From assembly GCA_017569285.1 (NCBI GenBank), contig CP069419.1, forward strand, positions 2,480,001 through 2,544,000: a stretch of 64,000 nt of DNA, given 5' to 3'. The translations under genes and the position numbers were made by a program. How positions within the stretch are numbered: position 1 is the first letter of the stretch; each line of letters starts with the position of its first letter. This stretch comes from Clostridiales bacterium. Its GTDB lineage: Bacteria; Bacillota; Clostridia; Christensenellales; Aristaeellaceae. This document shows, piece by piece, positions 32,301 through 39,994 of this stretch. Under the pieces are notes generated by a model. The model worked only from the letters and a program-made list of their open reading frames with translations, made no database searches and had not been told where the DNA came from.

Positions 32301-32457
32301 GCTCCAACCCGGGGAATTCCGTTCCGAGACACGGCTCGCGCCTGTATTCCGCACGCAGCAGATTCTAAGCTCTGTCTTCGGCTGCGCCTCGCCAATCGCT
32401 AAGAACTGGCGTGCTCCATAACGTCCCGTAACGAAACACCCCGGGCTTCCGCTCGCA
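32301..32457. repeat. Dispersed element with terminal inverted repeats, copy A
   Basis: About 143 bases from tip to tip (32306-32448). Left arm AACCCGGGGAATTCCGTTCC and the reverse complement of the right arm, AAGCCCGGGGTGTTTCGTTA, pair as roughly 27-base imperfect terminal repeats. Inside, GCACGC and GCGTGC form a second nested dyad around CTAAGCTCTG. The whole segment matches 41362-41512 closely in order and length. It encodes no plausible protein and is followed by a REP-like dyad. It could be a miniature mobile element or a structured RNA. Confidence 0.8.
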
Positions 32458-32486
32458 GGGCGGGAAGGTCGCCAGAGAGTGAAAAG

Positions 32487-32517
32487 TGAAACGATGGGAA
32501 CAGTCCTGAATGTTTCA
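32487..32517. repeat. REP-like dyad, diverged TGAAACG copy
   Basis: A 31-base dyad with TGAAACG and TGTTTCA tips and a diverged core GGGAACAGTCCT, preceded by the AGAGTGAAAAG leader seen at other copies. It follows repeat element copy A by 30 bases. Confidence 0.7.
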
Positions 32518-32559
32518 CTATAGCGACCCTCTTGCATTTTTGGGTATTATGTGCCATGA

Positions 32560-32573
32560 TGAAAGCGCTTTCA
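32560..32573. promoter_or_regulatory. Perfect LacI/CcpA-type operator before the LacI gene
   Basis: TGAAAGCGCTTTCA is a perfect 14-base palindrome with a central CG and fits the catabolite-response (cre) consensus as well as a generic LacI-family operator. A TATTAT -10-like hexamer lies at 32545-32550, so the site would cover the transcription start of the LacI-type gene. Confidence 0.75.
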
Positions 32574-32608
32574 GAGACAAATTCAAAGCAGAAACCGGAG
32601 GCAGCGGG

Positions 32609-33640
32609 ATGGAGAAGAAGAACGTCACCATCTATGATATCGCGCGGGAAGCGCAGGTCAGCCCGGCGACTGTTTCCAGGATCCTGACCGGGACGACCGC
32701 GGTGCGGGAGGAAAAGCGCAGAAGGGTGATGGAGATCATCGAGAAGTACGATTTCCATCCGAACGCGTATGCCCGGGCCCTGACGGAAAACCGGAACAAA
32801 ACGATCGCCATGGTGGTGGCACACAGCGACAACTCCTATTACAGCAGCGTGTTTGCGGCCTGCCAGGCGGAGGCCTACCGGCGGGGCTATGTGCTGCTGC
32901 TGATGGATACCTCTTCCCGGCGGGAGAACGAGATTTCCGTTATGAACCGGATCCGGGAGCTTCGGCCGGAGGCGGTGATCCTCTGCGGCGGCCGGATTGA
33001 TCTGGAGGAGCAGGATCCGGACTTTACTGCCATGCTGCAGCAGACGATGCACTATACCCGCATTGTGGTGGGCTCCCGGAGCCCGCTGCCCGGGGTTCCC
33101 GGGATCTCCGTGGACCACCGGGCTTCCATGGACCTGGCGGTGCGCTACCTGGCGGAGATGGGGCACCGGGAGATCGGGTTTGTGTATACGGGGGCGCAGT
33201 ACTACGGGACGGTGGAACGGCTGGACCAGTTCCGGAAGGTGATGAAGGAGCTGGGACTGCCGATGCGGAAGGAATGGCTGATCGGCGTGGATGACTACTC
33301 GGTGGATGCCGGGCAGGAGGGCGCCGGAAAGCTGCTGAAACTGAAGAAAATGCCGACCGCCCTGCTTGGAATGAACGACATGGTGAGCGCCGGCCTGCTG
33401 CAGGGCCTGCTGGCGGGGGGACTCCGGGTACCGGAGGATATCTCCCTGCTGGGCTTTGACGATACCTTTGTGACGGGGATCACGACACCAAAGCTGACAT
33501 CTGTGGGGTATGATTACCAGTCCTACGGGGCCGAGCTGGTGCAGACCGCGCTGGAGCCGGAAACCGAGTGGCCGCAGGACCGGAGGATACCCGTGTTCGT
33601 TGCGGAACGGGCCTCCTGCGCGCCGCCTTCAAAGAAGTAA
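32609..33640 (+). CDS. LacI-family transcriptional regulator
   Basis: A 343-residue repressor. The N-terminal helix-turn-helix is VTIYDIAREAQVSPATVSRILTG (in two overlapping halves, residues 6-28), followed by the hinge helix and a sugar-binding core (about 60-343) with a typical LLGFDDTFVTGITTPKLTSVGYD end. ATG 32609 lies 7 bases past GGAGG; the frame is open further upstream across the operator. Two TGAAACCGGTTTCA palindromes stand before the next operon, its most likely target, and TGAAAGCGCTTTCA precedes its own gene. Confidence 0.92.
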   Translation: MEKKNVTIYDIAREAQVSPATVSRILTGTTAVREEKRRRVMEIIEKYDFHPNAYARALTENRNKTIAMVVAHSDNSYYSSVFAACQAEAYRRGYVLLLMDTSSRRENEISVMNRIRELRPEAVILCGGRIDLEEQDPDFTAMLQQTMHYTRIVVGSRSPLPGVPGISVDHRASMDLAVRYLAEMGHREIGFVYTGAQYYGTVERLDQFRKVMKELGLPMRKEWLIGVDDYSVDAGQEGAGKLLKLKKMPTALLGMNDMVSAGLLQGLLAGGLRVPEDISLLGFDDTFVTGITTPKLTSVGYDYQSYGAELVQTALEPETEWPQDRRIPVFVAERASCAPPSKK

Positions 33641-33673
33641 ACATGTGACTTTCGGTAAAAAAACGAACAGATA

Positions 33674-33702
33674 TTGCAATACAGGATCATTTCTGTTATA
33701 CT
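33674..33702 (+). promoter_or_regulatory. Promoter of the second sugar ABC operon
   Basis: TTGCAA (33674-33679) and TATACT (33697-33702) with a 17-base spacer. Confidence 0.75.
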
Positions 33703-33769
33703 GACCTTAGAAGTAATGAGATTGTTCCAGGAAGAAGCCGGTTCTCGGAATTTTATTTTTCAGGAATTT

Positions 33770-33783
33770 TGAAACCGGTTTCA
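33770..33783. promoter_or_regulatory. LacI-type operator O1 of the second ABC operon
   Basis: TGAAACCGGTTTCA, a perfect 14-base palindrome, identical to a second copy 30 bases downstream. It lies about 60 bases after the likely start of transcription, where a repressor could block elongation. A degenerate match (GAAGCCGGTTCT) occurs at 33734-33745. Confidence 0.85.
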
Positions 33784-33799
33784 TTTAAAGCCCTGAGTT

Positions 33800-33813
33800 T
33801 GAAACCGGTTTCA
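33800..33813. promoter_or_regulatory. LacI-type operator O2 of the second ABC operon
   Basis: A second exact TGAAACCGGTTTCA, centre-to-centre 30 bases from the first, close to three helical turns, so two dimers could bind on the same DNA face. Confidence 0.85.
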
Positions 33814-33871
33814 GATTTCAGCAAAGGGCCGATTCCCGGAGCGGGACGAGACTTGAGAGGGAGTGGGAAAG

Positions 33872-34825
33872 TTGCAGAAGCCTGTCCAGGCGAAGGTCAT
33901 CAACTACAAAAAGCCTTCCATCGGCCGCACGGTCATGCAGAACAGGACGCTGATCCTGATGTGCGTGCCCGCGATCCTGTTTTTCCTGGTGTTTGCCTAC
34001 CTGCCGATGCCGGGGGCCTATATTGCTTTCACCAATTTCCAGTACAACAAGGGCATTTTCGCCAGCCCGTTTGTGGGGCTGAAGAACTTCCAGTTCCTGT
34101 TCATCTCCGGCCAGCTGGGGCTGCTGCTGAAGAACACCGTGCTGTACAACCTGGCGTTCATCATCCTGGGGAATGTGCTGCAGCTGGCGTTCGCAATCAT
34201 GCTGAATGAGGTGGCCAGCAAGGGCTACAAGAAGACCGCGCAGAGCATCATGTTCCTGCCGTACTTCATCTCAGATGTCCTGGTTTCCCTGCTGGTGTAT
34301 AACCTGATCAACTACGACTTCGGCTTCATCTCCCACCTGGTCCGGTCCCTGGGAGGGGACATGCCGAAGGTTTACCAGAACGCCAACGCATGGCCGTTCA
34401 TCATCGTGCTGGTCCACCTGTGGAAATCCACCGGGTACGGCACCGTGGTGTACTTCGCCGCGATTACCGGCATGGATTCCTCGATGATGGAAGCCGCGCA
34501 GATTGACGGCGCCAACGCCTGGCAGCGGATCCGGTACATCACCCTGCCGACGCTGAAGCCCACGGTGATCATCCTGTTCCTGTTCGCCATCGGCGGCATC
34601 CTGAAGGGCAACTTCGGCCTGTTCTACAACCTGGTCGGCAACAATTCGATGCTCTTCAAAACCACGGACATCATTGAGACCTACGTTTACCGGTCCATGA
34701 TGAACAGCTTCAACTTCTCCCAGAGCAGCGCCGTCGGCCTGTTCCAGAGCGTGGTCGGATTCTTCATCGTGCTGGGCGCCAACGCCTTCGTGAAGCACCT
34801 GGATCCGGACTACGCGCTGTTCTGA
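33872..34825 (+). CDS. Sugar ABC transporter permease, LplB type
   Basis: A 317-residue six-span permease. EAA loop: SSMMEAAQIDGANAWQRIRYITLPTLKP. The N-terminal tail is longer than in the paralogue at 28571. TTG 33872 is chosen as it lies 8 bases after GAGAGGGAG; a GTG at 33863 overlaps that site. First gene of a three-gene importer operon behind two LacI-type operators. No ATPase gene is present. Confidence 0.9.
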   Translation: MQKPVQAKVINYKKPSIGRTVMQNRTLILMCVPAILFFLVFAYLPMPGAYIAFTNFQYNKGIFASPFVGLKNFQFLFISGQLGLLLKNTVLYNLAFIILGNVLQLAFAIMLNEVASKGYKKTAQSIMFLPYFISDVLVSLLVYNLINYDFGFISHLVRSLGGDMPKVYQNANAWPFIIVLVHLWKSTGYGTVVYFAAITGMDSSMMEAAQIDGANAWQRIRYITLPTLKPTVIILFLFAIGGILKGNFGLFYNLVGNNSMLFKTTDIIETYVYRSMMNSFNFSQSSAVGLFQSVVGFFIVLGANAFVKHLDPDYALF

Positions 34826-34849
34826 TGAGCGGGGAAAGGAGCGAGAAAG

Positions 34850-35782
34850 ATGACTGTGAAAACGCAGGGCAATCCCCACGTGATGCATACCACCCATATC
34901 CGCAAGGATAAGTCACTGATTGTGATCAACGTGATCACCTACATCCTGGTGACGATCTTCTGCGTGATGTGCATCCTGCCGTTCTGGATGATTATCGCAT
35001 CCTCCTTTTCCACGGAGGACGCCATCCGCCGCACCGGCTTTACCCTGTGGCCGGTGGAAACCAGCACTTATTCCTATGAACTGCTGTTCCGGAGCCCGGA
35101 CCAGATGATCGGCGCCTACGTGGTGACGATCGGCCTGACGCTGGTGGGCACGCTGGTCGGCCTGTTCCTGGTGGCCATGACCGGATACGCCCTGCAGCGC
35201 AGGGACTTCCCGTACCGGAACAAGATCATGTTCTACATCTACTTCACCTCCCTGTTCTCCGCCGGCCTGGTGCCGTTCTACCTGCTGATTGTGCAGTACC
35301 TGAACCTGCGGGACAGCTACCTGGCGATCCTGCTGCCGCTGCTGATGAGCCCGTGGCTGATCGTGCTGATGAAGAACTTCGTGAAGGCGATCCCGCATGA
35401 GATTACCGAATCCGGCAAGATCGACGGCGCCGGGGACTTCACGATCTTTGTGAAGCTGATCCTGCCGAACCTGAAGCCGGCGCTGGCAACCATCGGGCTG
35501 TTCCTGGCGCTGAGCTACTGGAACGAGTGGTACTACAGCTCCCTGTTCCTGACGACCAAGGTGGAATACCGGCCGCTGCAGTACCACCTGTACAACGTAA
35601 TCAACAAGGTGGCCAGCCTGAAGAACTCCGTGGCCGGCTCCAACGTGGTGATTACGGACCTGCCCGGCGAGACGCTGAAGATGGCGACCGCCGTGATTGC
35701 GACCGGCCCCATCATCCTGCTGTATCCCTTCGTGCAGAAGTACTTCGTTGCCGGCCTGACGGTGGGCGCGGTGAAGGGATAA
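34850..35782 (+). CDS. Sugar ABC transporter permease, LplC type
   Basis: A 310-residue six-span permease with EAA loop PHEITESGKIDGAGDFTIFVKLILPNLKP and the terminal family signature FVAGLTVGAVKG. It is 24 bases after the LplB-type gene and should form the channel with it. Confidence 0.93.
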   Translation: MTVKTQGNPHVMHTTHIRKDKSLIVINVITYILVTIFCVMCILPFWMIIASSFSTEDAIRRTGFTLWPVETSTYSYELLFRSPDQMIGAYVVTIGLTLVGTLVGLFLVAMTGYALQRRDFPYRNKIMFYIYFTSLFSAGLVPFYLLIVQYLNLRDSYLAILLPLLMSPWLIVLMKNFVKAIPHEITESGKIDGAGDFTIFVKLILPNLKPALATIGLFLALSYWNEWYYSSLFLTTKVEYRPLQYHLYNVINKVASLKNSVAGSNVVITDLPGETLKMATAVIATGPIILLYPFVQKYFVAGLTVGAVKG

Positions 35783-35844
35783 GGTTTCCCCAAGGGATTT
35801 ATGCCCGGAAAGGGCTGAATCATATTATAAAAGGAGGGTACCCC

Positions 35845-37371
35845 ATGAGAAAACTGATAGCGATTCTGATGACCCTGGCCATGGTATGCTGCCTGCTGCC
35901 CGTCGCGGTGGCGGAAGGCATCGACACTTCCGAGCACGTGAAGATCGTGTACCTGGTGACCGGCGACAAGCCCACCAACCGGACGGATGAAGTGCTTGCG
36001 AAGATCAACGAGCTGCTGACCGAAAAGATCAACGCGGAGCTGGAGTTCCGCTGGATCGAATGGACCGACTGGCAGACCCAGTACAACCTGGCGCTGGCGA
36101 CCCAGAGCGGCGATATCGACCTGATCGGTACCGCTACCGACTGGCTCGACGCGTGGCCCAACAGCCAGAAGGGCGCTTTCCTGCCCCTGAGCGAGGACAT
36201 GCTGAAGACCTACGCCCCCAAGACCTGGGAAACCGTTTCCGAAGCGCACTGGAACCTGTGCAAATACAACGGTGAAATCTACCTGATGCCCGAAGACAAC
36301 TACGCGCAGTGGACCAACCACGGCTTCATGTACCGCGGTGACTGGGCGAAGGAAGCCGGACTGGAAAACGGCGTGCATTCCTGGGAAGACCTGGGCAAGT
36401 ACTTTGCCTGGATCAAGGAGAACAAGCCGGATGTCGTCCCGTGGGACGCCAACGGCAACGGTTCTTCCTACAGCCCCCAGATGGCCGGCGGCTGGCAGAC
36501 CTCCCATACCGGCAACATCGCCATTGAAGGATTCCCGGTAGCGATCTTCTACGGCGAGAGCAAGGAAAATCCCTACACCCTGAGCCGCTATTACGTTGAA
36601 GGCGACGAGCTGGTGAACTTTGCGAAGGAAATGAAGGCATGGGCAGACGCCGGATACTGGCGCGCGGACGTGCTGAACTACACCGGCGACGTTGTGGCGG
36701 AGATGGAAGAAGGCAAGACCGGCGCCCATCAGCACCACACCCAGACCTGGACCAGCGAGCGCACCACCATGGAACGCAAGCAGCCCGGTTCTGACCTCGG
36801 CTTCTTCTGGTTCGGCGAAGAAATGGGCAACCTGATCTCCCTGAACATCACCCACGGCGCCATGGCGGTTGCCGCGCAGAGCAAGCATCCGGAACGCGCC
36901 CTGATGGTGTATGACCTCATGCGGAATGATCCGGAAATCTACCACCTGATGCAGTACGGATTCGAAGGTGAAATGTACACCGTAGACGAGAACGGCCTGT
37001 TCTCCCGTCCCGAAGGCTTCGAAGATTCCGTGGACGGCGTGTCCTTCAACTTCTGGTGGGGCCGTAACGACAACCTGGAATACCGCAACGCGCAGCTCGA
37101 CTGGGATGCCATCGGCGCGATGTACGATGCGTATGACAAGGTGAAGATCGACTATCCCTACGGCCAGTACATCTATGACAACTCCATGGTGGGTGTGTTC
37201 ATGGACAACCTGAGCAATGTTTACAACACCTATATGCCGCGGATCGTATTCGGCATGAACGATGATCCGGAAGCCCTGGTTGCTGAATTCCGCCAGGCGC
37301 TGCAGGATGCGGGAATCGAAATGGTGATGCAGGAGATCCAGGGCCAGCTGGACGCTGTGTACGCCAAGTAA
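35845..37371 (+). CDS. Extracellular solute-binding protein of the second sugar ABC importer
   Basis: A 508-residue binding protein. Signal peptide 1-23 ends AVA-EG (signal peptidase I type; the two cysteines at 15-16 do not form a lipobox). The mature part (ITDGIDLIGTATDWLDAWP-like core with QSGDIDLIGTATDWLD) and a C-terminal region near 390-508 resemble DUF3502-containing LplA-type binding proteins. A strong AAGGAGGG site precedes ATG 35845. It feeds the preceding permease pair and should be induced with them through the LacI-type regulator. Confidence 0.92.
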   Translation: MRKLIAILMTLAMVCCLLPVAVAEGIDTSEHVKIVYLVTGDKPTNRTDEVLAKINELLTEKINAELEFRWIEWTDWQTQYNLALATQSGDIDLIGTATDWLDAWPNSQKGAFLPLSEDMLKTYAPKTWETVSEAHWNLCKYNGEIYLMPEDNYAQWTNHGFMYRGDWAKEAGLENGVHSWEDLGKYFAWIKENKPDVVPWDANGNGSSYSPQMAGGWQTSHTGNIAIEGFPVAIFYGESKENPYTLSRYYVEGDELVNFAKEMKAWADAGYWRADVLNYTGDVVAEMEEGKTGAHQHHTQTWTSERTTMERKQPGSDLGFFWFGEEMGNLISLNITHGAMAVAAQSKHPERALMVYDLMRNDPEIYHLMQYGFEGEMYTVDENGLFSRPEGFEDSVDGVSFNFWWGRNDNLEYRNAQLDWDAIGAMYDAYDKVKIDYPYGQYIYDNSMVGVFMDNLSNVYNTYMPRIVFGMNDDPEALVAEFRQALQDAGIEMVMQEIQGQLDAVYAK

Positions 37372-37385
37372 TTCCCGGAAACAAA

Positions 37386-37430
37386 GGGCTGCCCGCGGTG
37401 GGTTTTCTTTCGGGGGCAGCCCCCTTTTTA
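37386..37430 (+). terminator. Rho-independent terminator of the second ABC operon
   Basis: GGGCTGCCC pairs with GGGCAGCCC across a longer loop, followed by CCCTTTTTA. Confidence 0.85.
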
Positions 37431-37488
37431 TGCCCGGCAGGGGTGCGCGGGAGCATCCCGGGGTATTTGCAGACGAGGAGAAACGCAG

Positions 37489-39783
37489 ATGAGAAAGCAG
37501 ATCGTTCTTGACGCCGGATGGCGGTTCCACTACGGGGACGCGGCAGACGCGGGCTTTATGGGATATGACGACCGGGGATGGCGGAAGGTGACACTGCCCC
37601 ATGACTGGGCGGTGGAGCATCCCTTTGACATCTGCTGGGCGAGCGGAACGGGCTACCTGCCGGGAGGCACTGCCTGGTACCGGAAGCACTTTACGCTGAC
37701 GGCGGAGGAGGCGGCCGGCCAGGTGATCCTGGGCTTCCAGGGAGTGTACAAGCATGCCAAAGTATGGGTGAACAGCAATTACCTGGGCAGCCATGCTTAC
37801 GGCTATACCAGCTTCTCATTCAACATCGGCGAGTTCCTCCGGGAAGGGGAGAACGTGATCGCCGTACGCGTGGAGCACGAGGATGTGGCGGATTCCCGGT
37901 GGTATGCCGGCAGCGGTATCCAGCGGCACGTAATGCTGACGGTGACCGATACCGTATGCTTCCGGGAGCACGGGATTTACGCCGTGACGGAAGAAGACGA
38001 AAGCGGGAATGCTTCGGTGCGGATCCGGTACGGGACGGAAGGCGCGGATTCGGTGCGCTTCCGCCTGCTGGGAGCGGACGGGGAAACCGCCGCGGAAGGC
38101 ATCGCAGGGGGAGCGGAAGGCACGGTGATCCTGCCGGCCGCCGGGCTGCGGCGCTGGAGCTGCGCGGATCCCTTCCTGTACATCCTGCAGGGTGAAGCCC
38201 TGAAGGACGGGAAGGTGACGGACCGCGAAGGGATTTCCTTTGGCATCCGGACATTCCGGTTTGACGCGGACAAGGGTTTCTTCCTGAACGGGGAGAGCAT
38301 GAAGCTGAGGGGCGTGTGCGTCCACCACGACGCGGGCTGCCTGGGGGCCGCCGTACCGAAGAACGTGTGGAAGCACCGGCTGGAGAAGCTGAAGGAAATG
38401 GGCTGCAACGCCATCCGGACGGCGCACAATCCGCCGGATCCGGACCTGCTGGACCTTTGCGATGAGATGGGCTTCCTGGTGATGGACGAAGCCTTTGACG
38501 AGTGGGAAGGCACGAAGAACAAGTGGTGGCAGGGACACAATGTGTATCCCCCGAAGCATTTCGGCTACGCGGAGGATTTTCCGCAGTGGCATGAGGCCGA
38601 CCTGCGGAGCATGGTGGAGCGGGACCGGAACCATCCCTGCGTGATCCTATGGAGCATCGGGAATGAGATCGACTATCCCAACGACCCGTACGTGACCCCG
38701 CTGTTCAAAGAGGTGCTGGGGAACAACGATGCCAACAAGCCGCTGGCGGAACGCCTGTACGACGTGCGCAAGCCGGATGCGGGACGGCTGGCGAAGGTGG
38801 CCGCGGAGCTGATGGATATCACACACCGGTATGACGATTCCCGGCCGGTGACCAGCGCCCTGAGCTTCCCGGAACTGAGCAACCGCACCGGGTACGCGGA
38901 CGTGCTGGACCTGGCGGGCTACAACTACCGGGAGGGATTCTACGAGGCGGATCACGCAGCGTATCCCGGCCGGGTGATCCTGGGCAGCGAGAACAGCCAT
39001 GATCCGGAAGCGTGGAAAGCGGTGACGGACCATGAATACATCGCCGGGCAGTTCCTGTGGACCGGGGTGGACTTCCTGGGCGAATGCCCCGGATGGCCGG
39101 TGCGCATCAGCCGGGCGGGCGCCCTGGACTTGCGCGGAAAGGAAAAGCCGCTGTATGCCCAGCGGAAGGCCCTGTGGACCGAAGTGCCCGTGATCCGGAT
39201 CGCAGTGGGAAGCGCGGAGAAGGACGACGGCGCATGGGGTGAATGCTTCCGCTGGGAAGGCACACCCGGGGAGAAGAAACGGGTTGCCTGCTACACGAAC
39301 GGGCAGGAAGCGGAGCTGTTCCTGAACGGGCGCAGCCTGGGCCGGAAGAAGCCGGACGGGGTGCGGGCCGTGTGGACCGTGAAATATGAGGACGGAATCC
39401 TGGAAGCCCGGACGGAAGGCGCCGAAGACCGACTGGCCACCCCCGGAAAAGCCGTGCGGCTGGAGCTGGTGAAAGACTGCGAAAGCCTGCAGGCCAACGG
39501 GACGGACGTGATGCAGATGGAAGCCATGCTGCTGGACGCCCAGGGGAACCCGGCGGCGGACGAAACGCTGCACTGCCAGATCCTCGGGGACCTGGAACTG
39601 CTGGGCCTGGAAAACGGAACGCCGGATGACCTGACACCGTACCGGGAGGCATACCGCGCCACCCGGGAGGGAACCCTGACCGTTTACCTGCGGGCGGGAT
39701 GCACCGGAGGGAATGCCACCGTGCGGATCTGGAGCGAAAGCGGAATCGCGGCGGAAACTGAAGTAAAGATGCGGAAAGAATGA
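37489..39783 (+). CDS. Glycoside hydrolase family 2 enzyme, beta-galactosidase-like
   Basis: A 764-residue GH2 enzyme without signal peptide, so cytoplasmic. Domains: sugar-binding (1-150, start VLDAGWRFHYGD), immunoglobulin-like (155-255), TIM barrel (260-560) and C-terminal Ig-like domains. The acid/base is Glu393 in LWSIGNEIDYP and the likely nucleophile Glu501 in ILGSENSHD. Conserved IRTAHNPPDP and MDEAFDEW are present. It would cleave oligosaccharides brought in by the adjacent importer, but it lies after a terminator and has its own GAGGAG start. Galactosidase versus other GH2 specificity is not fixed. Confidence 0.92.
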   Translation: MRKQIVLDAGWRFHYGDAADAGFMGYDDRGWRKVTLPHDWAVEHPFDICWASGTGYLPGGTAWYRKHFTLTAEEAAGQVILGFQGVYKHAKVWVNSNYLGSHAYGYTSFSFNIGEFLREGENVIAVRVEHEDVADSRWYAGSGIQRHVMLTVTDTVCFREHGIYAVTEEDESGNASVRIRYGTEGADSVRFRLLGADGETAAEGIAGGAEGTVILPAAGLRRWSCADPFLYILQGEALKDGKVTDREGISFGIRTFRFDADKGFFLNGESMKLRGVCVHHDAGCLGAAVPKNVWKHRLEKLKEMGCNAIRTAHNPPDPDLLDLCDEMGFLVMDEAFDEWEGTKNKWWQGHNVYPPKHFGYAEDFPQWHEADLRSMVERDRNHPCVILWSIGNEIDYPNDPYVTPLFKEVLGNNDANKPLAERLYDVRKPDAGRLAKVAAELMDITHRYDDSRPVTSALSFPELSNRTGYADVLDLAGYNYREGFYEADHAAYPGRVILGSENSHDPEAWKAVTDHEYIAGQFLWTGVDFLGECPGWPVRISRAGALDLRGKEKPLYAQRKALWTEVPVIRIAVGSAEKDDGAWGECFRWEGTPGEKKRVACYTNGQEAELFLNGRSLGRKKPDGVRAVWTVKYEDGILEARTEGAEDRLATPGKAVRLELVKDCESLQANGTDVMQMEAMLLDAQGNPAADETLHCQILGDLELLGLENGTPDDLTPYREAYRATREGTLTVYLRAGCTGGNATVRIWSESGIAAETEVKMRKE

Positions 39784-39797
39784 ACAGGATGAGACTG

Positions 39798-39828
39798 AGG
39801 GGCGCCCCATTCCGGGGCGCCCCTTTTT
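39798..39828 (+). terminator. Rho-independent terminator of the GH2 gene
   Basis: GGGGCGCCCC pairs with GGGGCGCCCC around ATTCC, followed by TTTTTA. Confidence 0.95.
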
Positions 39829-39855
39829 AAGTGAAGAGTTGAGAGTGAAGAGTTG

Positions 39856-39886
39856 TGAAACGATGGGGATTGTCCCCATCGTTTCA
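39856..39886. repeat. REP-like dyad, TGAAACG flavour
   Basis: The cleanest copy: TGAAACGATGGGGA, a single odd base pair, then TCCCCATCGTTTCA, 31 bases long. It is preceded by AGTTGAGAGTGAAGAGTTG, the same leader type as copies at 5952 and 32487. Confidence 0.9.
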
Positions 39887-39994
39887 TTTGTGGTATACTG
39901 CAGCCATATAGAAGAAACCGATGGCAGATGAATCGTATATAGAGGCGGGAAGGAGAACCCGCCATGATATAAAGGCAATGTGGAGGATGGAACG

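Noticed and set aside
32301-32457. Remnant of a protein-coding gene
   Set aside because: No frame is shared between the two copies, while the paired tips are; the pattern fits a structured repeat better.
33730-33745. Third LacI operator (GAAGCCGGTTCT)
   Set aside because: Three mismatches to the perfect sites; may be a remnant or weak site but not strong enough to list as a feature.
35845-37371. Lipoprotein signal at the two cysteines in the binding protein leader
   Set aside because: MVCCLLPVAVAEG does not place Leu/Val, small, small before Cys and hydrophobic residues continue after it; AVA-EG is a better signal peptidase I site.
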